From Misgurnus anguillicaudatus (taxonomy: Eukaryota; Chordata; Actinopteri; Cypriniformes; Cobitidae), in the NCBI RefSeq assembly GCF_027580225.2, contig NC_073343.2, positions 992,001 to 1,056,000 of the forward strand: a stretch of DNA of 64,000 bases, written 5' to 3'. The notes beneath the pieces were generated by a model, which saw only the letters and a program-made list of their open reading frames with translations, was not told where the DNA came from and did no database searches. The position numbers and the translations under genes were made by a program. Of this stretch, positions 47,501 to 59,500 are shown piece by piece; the stretch's first letter is position 1, and each line of letters opens with the position of its first letter.

Positions 47501-50500
47501 CGCACTAGTGATGCAAAATCACATTATTTAAATGTCATAATTTAACTAAGACTTATCCTGGCTTAATCTAAGCCTAAGTCTGTGAAGCCCCTAAAGGAAC
47601 AAATTTAAATGCATATGCAAATGCATCTAAATATATTTGCATTATTTTTATCAATGACTCTTTTAGACTTATTGAGCATGGAAGCGGTCAGGGGATTTTT
47701 TTAATGTGCTCAGACTTTTCATGCACGATATCTATGTTAACATCGTGCAGGTCACCGCATCAAAAGTCCCTTCTTTTTTAGTTTTTTACATTCATTTCAT
47801 TCATTTGCTGCTTGAACTTAAGGAAGCCTGTTTTTCCCGTTTTGGAACATCTAAATTCATCCTAACAAGGAAAAGTATAGGCTATAGTACCTGCCAGATG
47901 CCTTTTCAGTAAAATCTCCTGTGGGGCACGGTGTGGTTTCCACAAACTCCAACGCTTTTTTCTCTGTCTATTTTTGTCTACCTGTATTAAATTGGAATTT
48001 TACACTTCAAATAAATGCAAGCACCTTTGGAATTTAAGAAATCGTTTTAGTTTAATGTACAGTTCAAGTGTATTACACATTTAAAATCACTTCAGTGTGT
48101 TTTGATGTACAAAGCCATTATGTACAAAGTACACAGTACTGTAGTCACTATCAGATCTAGACGAAACCTGTTTTAAACGTGCGCACACCCATCGTAGGTA
48201 CACAAAGTTCTGCATGATAAACTGGCACTGCGTACACGTGACCTCTTGACACCATTGGGGAATTCCCAAGGCTGCTGTTCCCATTCAATTCAATCTTGGC
48301 TACGAGTGGAGGCCGATCATAACAAAAACACAGTAAAGATAAACTCGCTTCGTAAATGTATTTTTCTGCATTGTTAAAGCAAGGTATCATAAATAAAGCA
48401 TGTTGTTTCGATTTATTTCATCTCATGCTGGGATTGCTAATCTTATCCAGGGCTTGAAGTTGTACAATCCAGCCGCTAACCCCCACTAAAACCAAGAAGG
48501 AATTCCCCAAATATTCAGGCCCCTTCCCTCCCCCTTCCAGCGGCCATTCTTGGCTTTCATTTCTCCCCCACTCGCTAGCACACAGACGTAAAATTAACTT
48601 TTAAGAGTTACAGACAACAAGTAAACGTCATTGAATTCAATCTGACTTTTCATGTGATCCGAAAGCGAACACATTTGAAAGAATGTTAACCCTATCGTTT
48701 TCTATATAATGAAACTGAATGAGGACTGAGGCTGTTAGTCAACAACAACCTTTTTTGGTTGTGCTGTATCTCACAAAATAAAGTCATACGTGTTTGCAAT
48801 AACAAAAGTTGCTCACCCTGTACTCATCCTAGTAATGCAAATTTTTGTAATTTTTGGGTGAACAGTGCCTTTAAATAGATTTCTTATTAATTTATATTAC
48901 GCATTTGTCAGATGCCTCTAAGCGACTTAGTGTGTATACATTTTTTATCGCATTTATGTTCCCTGGATTCGAACTAGTGCTGCCTCACGATTAATCGTGA
49001 CTTATCGTTTGCAGAATAAAAGTTTTGGTTAACATAATATAAATATATAATAAATATAAACATTTTTTATATAAATATATTTTTTTCTTAAAATTATACA
49101 TGTATGTGTGTGTATTTATATAAAAATAATTATTATACACAGTACACACATATATTATGTAAACAAAAACTTTTATTCTGCAAACAATTCGTTGCAACTA
49201 ATCGTGAGGCAGCACTAATAAATATTTATTATATAAATATATTTTTTTCTTAAAATGATACATGTATGTGTGTGTATTTATTTAAACATAATTATTATAC
49301 ACAGTACAGTACACACACATATATTATGTAAACAAAAACTTTTATTCTGCAAATGATTAGTCGCGACTAATCGTGAGGCAGCACTAATAAATATTCATTA
49401 TATAAATATATTTTTTCTTACAATTATACATATATGTGTGTGTATTTATATAAAAATAATTATTATACACAGTACACACATATATTATGTAAACAAAAAC
49501 TTTTATTCTGCAAACAATTCGTTGCAACTAATCGTGGGGCAGCACTAAGAAATATTTATTATATAAATATATTTTTTTCTTAAAATGATACATGTATGTG
49601 TGTGTATTTATTTAAACATAATTATTATACACAGTACAGTACACAAACATATATTATGTAAACAAAAACTTTTATTCTGCAAACGAATAGTCGCGACTAA
49701 TCGTGAGGCAGCACTAATAAATATTTATTATATAAATATATTTTTTTCTTAAAATGATACATGTATGTGTGTGTATTTATTTAAACATAATTATTATACA
49801 CAGTACAGTACACACACATATATTATGTAAACAAAAACTTTTATTCTGCAAATGATTAGTCGCGACTAATTGTGAGGCAGCACTAATCAATATTTATTAT
49901 ATAAATATATTTTTTCTTAAAATTATACATATATGTGTGTGTATTTATATAAACATAACTATTATACACAGTACAGTACACACACATATATTATGTAAAC
50001 AAAAACGTTTATTCTGCAAACGATTAGTTCCGACTTATCATGAGGCAGCACTAATAAATATTTATTATATAAATATATTTTTTCTTAAAATTATACATAT
50101 ATGTGTGTGTATTTATATAAACATAATTATTATACACAGTACATACACATATATATCGTAAACAAAAACTTTTATTCTGCAAACGATTAGTTGCGACTAA
50201 TCATGAGGCAGCACTAATAAATATTTATTATATAAATATATATTTTTTTCTTAAAATTATACATGTATGTATGTGTCTTTATATAAACATAATTATTATA
50301 CACAGTACACACACATATATTATGTAAACAAAAACTTTTAATCTGCAAACAATTAGTTGCGACTAAACGTGAGGCAGCACTAATAAATATTTATTATATA
50401 AATATATTTTTTTCTTAAAATTATACATGTATGTGTTTTTATATAAACATAATTATTATACACAGTACACACATATAGTTGTGACTAATCATGAGGCAGT

Positions 50501-53500
50501 ACTAATTCGAACCCATGATCTTTTGCGCTTCTTACAAGCTTACAAAGTAGCTATAATTTATGCAGCTGCAATCGCTCATTGTTTCTTATTAAGTGCTTTC
50601 GATTTTTTCTGGAGTTGCTTGGTGTAAGGATTTAGCACGGATATGTCCTGAAAAGGTGGGAGTTAAAATGGTTGGGAATTTTTTTGGAATTTTCTCATGC
50701 TCTGGGCAGAACTGAAAGCTTCGTGCTCGGGATAGCGTGCGCTTTTAAAAACCAGCACTGTGTGCAGACTTGTTTGTTTGCTATGTGTAACTTAACCACA
50801 TTGTTTTGTCCTTAACTTTGAGGAAGAACTTTGCAGTTTGCAGTTCCCTGAAAGTAATGAGCGTTTTTGGGTTACACCTCAGTAATCAGCTAGTGTTATG
50901 TACTGTAAAAGCTGCTCAGCAGCATTGTGTCTCTTTAATAACACCCTAAGGACAGAAAGGTGAGTGGCTCGGGTCCAGCTGGAAATTCCCATGAGATGTT
51001 TACAAAATCTGGCGAGGACACTTGTTTTACAACAACAACAAAGGGTGAAGGAAGTTTTAGGGTTTTTTTTAAACCTGCATTGCAGCCTTCATTGTGTTAT
51101 TTATATAAACACAACTCATTATTTACCTTTGGGTGCAGTAGGTTTGTTTGTACCTTTGTCCTTTCTCGGAGTCTGCAGCGAATTGTCAACTCAGCAGTTA
51201 GCTTAGCTACATTGTTTTTAACCCTGTCTGTCTGTTGTGCCTTGTGCAACACTGGTTGATTTTTTTTTGTGCAACGTGGCACACAACACCAAAGTGAAGA
51301 AATACAGAGATCACCACTTTATATGCAACAATCTCTTACAAAAGTCCTCTTGTACTTAATATCTTAAAACCATCTATTCTCAATACAGAAGAGTGTTTGC
51401 AATTCACTCATATCAATAACCCCATAAACTGTTGAAAAGATAGACGCGTGTCTGGCCCTGTTTACATTTGGTGTTAAGTTTGCATTAGATGTATTATACG
51501 TTATATATTATTCAATGTTTTGAGCACAAATACTAATATAAAATGAATGGATTGAATGCACTGTCACTTTGGATAAAGCATTTGCCGAATGCATAAATTT
51601 GACCCGGACCACAAAACCAGTCATAAGTAGCATGGGTGTATTTGTAGCAGTAGCCAACAATACATTGTATGGGTCAAAATTATAGATTTTGTATGCCAAA
51701 AATCATTAGGATATTAAGTAGGGATGCACGATATATCGCCCGACATATCGTTATATCGATAAATGAAAGCCGATAAATTATGGATTATTTTGGTTTGTTG
51801 AACCACTTCACTTGCTCATTGCTGGCCATGTAGAGTTTTGATTGGTGCTTTCTGTGACATAGCACGAAGATGACACGTGTTGCGGGCTTAAGAAGAGTAT
51901 GCTAGTCTAGCGTAAAGACAAGATGTCCGCGGTCTGCGAGTTTTTCATTGTGAAAATAATATGAATATATTTATCGGCCTATAGATATCGGTTATCGGCC
52001 CCCAAATTTAAAGAGTTATCGGTATTGGCCAAAATTTCCATATTGGTGCATCCCTAATATTAAGTAAAGATCATGTTTCATTAAGATATTTTGTACATTT
52101 CCTACCGTAACACTGTAAAACCTGACATGTTCGGAGTACTCAAAACTTTTGTTGTTGTTTATTTTTAGTACATTTTTGAGTAAACAAACTTTTTTTAAAC
52201 AAAATTTTCAAGTAAAGAATATTTATAAATTATAATTAATCCAAACTTAAAAGTTTACATTTCATTTTATTTAATATTTAAGTGAACTCTCCATATACAT
52301 AAAACTACTGTTTACCATATATACAGTGGCAAGAAAAAGTATGTGAACCTTTTGGAATTACATAGTTTTCTGAATAAATTTGTCATAAAATGAGATCTGA
52401 TCTTCATCTATGTCAACGTTATTGACTGCCACAATTATTAAATCGCGATTGTTTGACTGCGATAATTTCAGCTCACCGCAATGATTGCACATCTCTTTAA
52501 AAACAAAAGGGGGAGCTGCATATAGCCTGTATAAACAAGACAGTATGTAATGGCGTTCCTTAACCCAGTGGTTCTCAAACTTTTTCAGTGTGCGGCCCCC
52601 CTTGTGTACTGTGCATTCCTTCGCGGCCCCCCAAAAGAAAATTTATGGCAAAAAACAGTTATAAAACTTAACATTTTAATTAAACAAAACATTAAATTAT
52701 ACAAAGTAGTGCTGTTGGTTAGTAGCCTTATTTTTTACGTTTAATTACACAGAATTCATGATAAATTTATGTATTTCATAAAATGTCATAAAACTGGGGC
52801 CCCCCTGGTACCATCTCGCGGCCCCCCTGGGGGCCCGGAACCCCAGTTTGACAACCACTGCCTTAACCGACAGTGTAACGCGATATATTGCAAAGAAATG
52901 CTGCAAAACTTTGATTAGCAGTATGAACATACATTTCCAAAACAGTAATTCCAAATTTGGGGAAGTGAAGGATGCTATTCTTAAGGATCTGTAAGGAATT
53001 TATTTTTTTTGCAGTCACTACAGACATGTTGTCCAGTACTAATATGACCTTAGTAGGATTGGCTACTATTTAAGGCCTGTTCTGGTATAGTCAGATTATT
53101 TTGATTCCATTTCCATTTCAGTTATTTTTCAGAGACTTTATTGTGTTTATTTTCAGTTTTTGAATTCATTAAATAAATAATTTTAATTTGTATTTTATTT
53201 GTATTAATATTTACTGCCAGTTAAAATATTTCATTTAACTAATCACAACAATGTGTTAAAATTATTTCATGAACAAACAAAAAATATATGAGAAGTAAAT
53301 GTCAAAACCCTAAAACAGGCAATTAATCGTCATAATCGCCACAATTTATTAGTCAATTAACCATCAGCCAAGTTTCATAATTGTGACAGCCCTAGTATTG
53401 ACAAACATGACAAACCACAAGAAATTTTGATCTTTCATGACTTTATTGAGAACAACCAAAAAACTTCATGCTTGTGGAAAAAGTATGTTTTTCAAGTGTT

Positions 53501-56500
53501 TACATGCAAATCAATAAACCGGCTATGCAGAAAACTGTGTTTACATGGGATTTGGAGATTTGTCAGCCAACTGGAAATCTGTCTTAAGCTATACTGCTGT
53601 ATCTCTTCTCATGTCTGCAGGACATGTAAATTTAACATGAGCCTATATTTTCACAGTTTCTCTGCCAACTGCTTTAGTCGAGCGGAGACTTTTATGCGTT
53701 ACTTTGCGCTTCAGCGTGTGATGTTTATCTTTCACACGTGGAGACATGAAGAAAACTGTGAGAAAGCCGATTAAGGTCTTTAAATGCCATGCAAAAAAAT
53801 TTCTTACGCCATTTATGGTCTTTCCCCAATGTTTTACACGTTTACATGACCCCACGTGTTATCAGTTTATTAAGCATAATGGCTGTAAACTCACTTACTG
53901 ACCTCCAAAAAGCTCATTTGAGTCGGGTTTTAGCACACCGTGAGTCTCGTTAAGATAATACATTTGAAGGTGTGGACTACAGCTAAAAAAAACCCCTTAA
54001 ACTTTTGAAGTTTGCTCTGCACAAGAACACCACGCTTATGTGAGCCGTGCCTCGCCAAAATGAACTTTCACAGGAGCTATACGATCAAGAATTGTTGCTT
54101 TATATAAAGCTGGAAAGGGTTACAAAGTTTTTTCAAAGACTTTAGAAATTCCCCAGTCTACAGTTAGGCAAACAATCTAAAAATGGAGACGCTTTGGGAC
54201 TGTTGCTACTCTACCAAGAAGTGGGCACCCCGTCAAAATGACCCCAAGAGCACAACAAAGATTCACCAATGAGGTAAAAAACAATCCTGAATGACAGCCA
54301 AAAATTTGAAGGCATCATTGGAACTTGCTAACATCTCTGTTCATGAGTCTGCAATAGGTGAAAAAGCAAGGTATCCACGGCAGGACACCACGAAGGACGC
54401 CAGTGCTTACTAAAAGATCATTGCTGCACGCCTGAAGTTTGCAAAGGAGCACATTGACACTCCACAGCGGTACTGGCAAAAGATTTTGTGGACTGATTAA
54501 ACTAACATTGAACTATTTGGAAAAAAACACACAACACTACATATGGCGTAAAAACGGCACCGCATATCATCATAAAAACATCATCCCAACTGTAAAGTAT
54601 GGTGGAGGAAACATCATGATTTGGGCATGCTTCGCTGCATCAGGACCTGGCCAGCTTGCAATCATTGAGGGGAAGATGAATTCCCAAGTATATCAGACAA
54701 TTCTTTAGTGTATAATGTGAGAATGTCTGTACGTCAGCTGAAACTGTGTAAAAGGTGGGTGATGCAACAGGACAACGACCCAAAACACCAGAGCAAGTAT
54801 ACAACAGAATGGCTTCAGAAAAACTAAATCCGCCTTTTGGTGTGGCCAAGTCAGAGCCCAGACCTCAACCCAATAGAGATGCTATGGAATGACTTGAAGA
54901 GGATCAGACACAAGACATCCAAAGAATATGAGAGAGCTAAAGCAGTTCTGCCAGGAAGAATGGGATAAAATTCCTCCTCGACGATGTGAAGGTCTGATCC
55001 ACAGCTACAGGAAGCGACTGGTTGAGGTTATTGCTGCCAGTTATTAAATCTAAGGGTTCACTTACTTTTTCCACTGGCATTTTGAATGTTGAATGAGTGT
55101 GTTCAATAAAGACATGAACGATCAGAATTTTTTGAGTCATTATTTTTAATAAACATAATGTTTGTCAATACCCTTGACTTAGATGAAGATCAGATCACAT
55201 TTTATGACCAATTATACAGAAAACCATAAAAATTCCAAAAGGTTCACATACTTTTTCTTGTCACTGTATGTTTTGTATACTGTACTTAAAACTACTTTTC
55301 AACATTTAATATTTGTTCACAAGTCACAGAAACAGATTTTGTGACTCATAAAAATTTAAGACCACTGTAAGTGTGAAGAGATTGAGCTCACCGCTAACTT
55401 TCACACAGTTATTGTTTATATGATAAAACAACACGTATATGACCTACAACCTACACTGGAAAAAAAGGCTGGATTTACTTAAAAATATGTAAAAAGTGTT
55501 TCTGTGCCTTAGTAGGTTTAACTAAATAAAATGAGTAAACTGTGTTACAATTTTTTTTAATCAAAATATGAGTTAAAATTACAGAATAATTTAAATAATT
55601 TGAGTAATTCTAAATGAACACATCATTGAGTAAATTCAACTTCATTTTATCATGTATAATCCACTTAAATTTGTAAGAAGGACATTAACTTATTAATTTT
55701 GTGTTGAAACTATGTGATTTTATTATTAAACATAACTAACTAGGCAGTGGACTCCCAGCATGCTTTGCACGGGACTGCATTTGGCATGTATAATTTGAAT
55801 TTAAACTCTATTTTATGTGTTTTTAACTAAAAAGAAAGACTTGTTAGTGTTAAATGTTCAATTAGTTTCTTCTTTTGAGTTTTGTAGTTACCATTGTTCA
55901 GAAGACTGGTGCTTGTAAGTATGTTGCGCTTTAAAGCTGCCCAAACGAAACTGAGTGGGTGCGTTGATTGAATAAACGTTTCACGGAGTAAAAGAACAAC
56001 AAGAAAACATAAATAATGTAATAATAAACTTAATTAATAAATCAGAAGACAGAACTAGTATTTTTTTCATTTAAAATGTACCTATTTTAATTAAGTCTGT
56101 GTATAATATGCTGATATTTTTGACATTGGTTTTACTTAATTTATTTGCTTTTTCTTTTAATGCTACTTAATATTTTTGCATTCATTGAAATGCATATTAA
56201 TGCACACTGAAAAAAAATGATTCATTGAATTTAATAATTTTTTAAGGTAAGTGGTTGCAATCAATTTATTTAAGCTACATTTAAACAAAAAAGATTAGTA
56301 AAGTAAAATAAAATATAAAACATTTGTTTAAATGTAGTTTAAATAAATTGGTTGCAACCACTTACCTTAAAAAAAATGATTAAATTCAATGAATCATTTT
56401 TTTCAGTGCATATTATTAAGTTGTCCTTACTCAAAATATCAGTTAGTTCAATAAACTTACAAAAATTAGTTGGAAAATGTTGTCTTTATTGAGTTAGATC

Positions 56501-59500
56501 TAATTAACAGTTTTTACAGTGTAGTGCATCATTTTTACATCCATTTTTAAGCAATTTAAAAGTGGATGCAAAAATGATACACTATATTTTTAAGTAAATT
56601 CAGTAAAACCACATAAAATTCACATAATTTCAAAAATGCTTCCGTAATGCGGGCTCATGCAAGGCATGCTGGGAACTGGAAAGCCTCCTCAACCAATCGT
56701 GTTGATTTAACTTTCAACTGAAGTAAATTTGCAGTGCCAGACTCTCTTTTTTTAGCTTACCTGGCAAACTGAATGCCAAAAAACTCATCACGACATAACC
56801 ACCAAAAGTTTGCAATTATTTGCAGTGTTTGTTCAAATGAGGCTGTGGTATTGAAATGATGGTTGGAAGTAATAACTAAAATTGTAAAAGTTCTTTGACT
56901 CATTTTATTTTAGTTTGTGGTGAACTCGTTGATAACCTTTAAGTTTAATAAACTTAAACCAATAAATTTAAACTATTTTTTTTTCATTGGCAGGATATAA
57001 TTTTCCCTGATAATCAACTGTTCTTAAACAATTGAACACTGTCCGATAGTGGAGAAAGTTTTTATGTGCCAATGATTATACGCCGATATATTGGTGCATC
57101 ACTAATAAAGATGTACAACAATTCCTGTGACCACCACAGTTTACTTGGCGTGTTTTCTTGTGTAATTGCAGTTACTATGTTAAATTCCATCGCCGTGAGC
57201 AATCTCTCATTTACATTGACATTGTTTATAATGAATATAAAAAACAGCTGATAATTTATTTCCGTATTGCAAAGCAACCTTATTATTTCAAATTACGAAA
57301 CTTTTTTACTGCCAGCAGTGGAACAGAATGACTCACAATCAAATCTCAATCACATGCTGAATATACAGTATAATACCAGTATTACAATAGGATGTCTGCT
57401 GTATGTGCCCACAAATACAGGAATAACCAGATGTTTGTATTCTGTACAGGAGCTTGAAAACTTCAAGAGCTTTGTGAAACGAAGACCCCCCTTTGACATC
57501 GTAATTGATGGCCTTAATGTGGCTAACACTACACCCAAAGCTGCCCACTCCGAAACGGTGAGTGACATTCAGCCATTTGGACGTTCCAAAAAGGGTGGGT
57601 TTTTGGTGACCTTTGAAATCTGTTAACTGGCTAGACAGTAACCCACACTGATTTAAAACTCGATATAGCGCCTAGTAAATTCAGCCTAAATGTGGGAAGC
57701 AAAAAATTTCAGTTTGTTTACTTTTATGCCAGTGAACACATTCGGTAGTTGACCTTTGGAGATCACACTACAGTGGAAAGTCATTGAGCAAAACCTGATG
57801 CTGGTGCCACCAGTTCCACCAGGAGGCGAGGTTGAGCGTGCCATGGTTTACTTTTGATGTAGATGAACAGGTTTGAGGGACGAGCCCCATCTCTGATAGT
57901 TTCCATCAACCTAGCGAAGACCCCCAAACCTATGAAACCCACAGTTACTCATACAAAACTGGGGAAAGTTTAATATCAATGTAATATTGCATAAAAGATT
58001 TATGTCTCTGTCAGACGTCAGCCCTCCTACACATTGTAAAAAGTTGTCAGTTCTTTCTTTAAAAGAATAATTTAAACGTGTGTTATCTTAAAGGGCATGA
58101 AAACCCAGCTAAAGTCAATTTTCTCATCCTACATAGTGTAAAAAACATTCTTTGAAAATATAACCTTGATATATTTAATATTGACTGAGTAAGGTCATGT
58201 CAACGATTAAAATCAATGTGTGAAATCAACAATTAAAATAAAATTTGTAAAAGATGTCAACCCAGAAGCACACACAAGATTTGGCGATTTTTTTTTATGA
58301 GGGATTTTTTCAAACAATTAATTTATAGATAGTCACCTACACCCAACCTACACACTCTCAAATGCCAATTGGCATTTTTAATGAAAATGAATTAATTAAT
58401 TGTACATGTAACCATGCATTGTCTATTCCTATTACAAAAGCATAGCTTTGCAGACTTCGCATGTTGACTTCTTTGAAAAAAAATTATACTCTCTCATTTG
58501 CAAGTCACTTTGTATAAAAGTGTATGCTAAATAAATAAATGTTAACTTAACCATTAACTTGACCTCCAGTTAAATCCCTTTGCTTTCTGCCCACTCATCC
58601 ATGGTTTTAACCTACCCTCTTGTCACAGTCACACATTTTTAACACAGTAGCGCTTCAACCGAGAGACGGGGATTTACACTTATTTTGTTATGACTAACCC
58701 TACTAGTTTAAGTCTAACATGCGCCTTATGTGTGGTCAAATGTATATTTAGTGTTAACATTTACCCTACTTCCTCGCTAACTGGTGCATTCGATGGCTAA
58801 GTATTAACTGCCTTTTTTCTGCACATACGAACTCGCTCTTAAGAGATCAAAATGTATACAAAGTTTATGCAAGTTGAGGTAACCAAAATGCATGCAAGTT
58901 GGACAGGAAAATAACAATGGCTGTAAATTCAGATTAACAAGGAAGATCTTCTCTTGATCTAGAAACGTTTATGTAAAGGTTACTGCTGGCAGGGCATGAG
59001 GTACGATTGTGAAAGAGGACAGTATTGAGTGCGGTGCTTTCCAGAGTAAAACAGCACGTGTCACTGACTGTCCACTTCCTTATCATGAATAAGCAGAAAA
59101 TTTACACCTGTATTACTGCCGTCAGCACTTCCTCATGTCTGAAATGAAAGAATAAAAGAGTGGATACGTGATAAACTGGAAGTAACACGGATGATGTTTG
59201 CATATTCAAACCATTAGTGTGCGATTACGGTAATTTAAACGCAAGGTAGAAACTATATTTAGAAGGTTGACGGATGTAAAATTAGATATTGAATGTTATG
59301 CGAATGTACAACATGAACAAAAAAATTAACTAAATAGCAAACCCAGACACTTCTGCTAACAAGCAATGCTAGACATTTTATCTCAGATGTAATCTCACCT
59401 GTCTTATTACTCATTTTTGCAGTTATATTATTATTTATTTATATTATATACAAAGTCAGATGGACGGATAGATAGATACAGTGAGGAAAATAAGTATTTG

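Larger units (their letters stand above)
52324..55266. mobile_element. Tc1-like element with nested insertions
   Basis: CAGTGGCAAGAAAAAGTATG at the left and CATACTTTTTCTTGTCACTG at the right, flanked by TA on both sides (52322-52323, 55267-55268). Inverted arms run about 90 bp or more (GATCTGATCTTCATCTA and inverse). A broken transposase is at 54049-55047. A hAT element interrupts the left arm at about 52430-53392. Confidence 0.92.
43009..57449 (+). other. 14.4 kb prorp intron 3, filled with transposons
   Basis: This intron separates the exon carrying the first zinc Cys pair from the first nuclease exon. The listed elements at 43038, 44009, 44705, 46381, 48975, 51719, 52324 and 56205 cover much of it. 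Remaining stretches 45040-46380, 47465-48880, 50560-51718 and 56530-57449 show no gene. Short tracts include TGGA repeats near 44492-44507. A fragment at 57065-57105 (CGATATATTGGTGCATCACT) is the right end of a relative of the 51719 hAT element. Confidence 0.85.

Noticed and set aside
48975..50504. CRISPR-like array
   Set aside because: Units are directly adjacent and similar throughout, with no unique spacers. The setting is a vertebrate intron within transposon ends.
48967..50560. tRNA gene suggested by TTCGAACCC words
   Set aside because: Only short tRNA-like words are present within a SINE-like repeat. No cloverleaf could be assembled.
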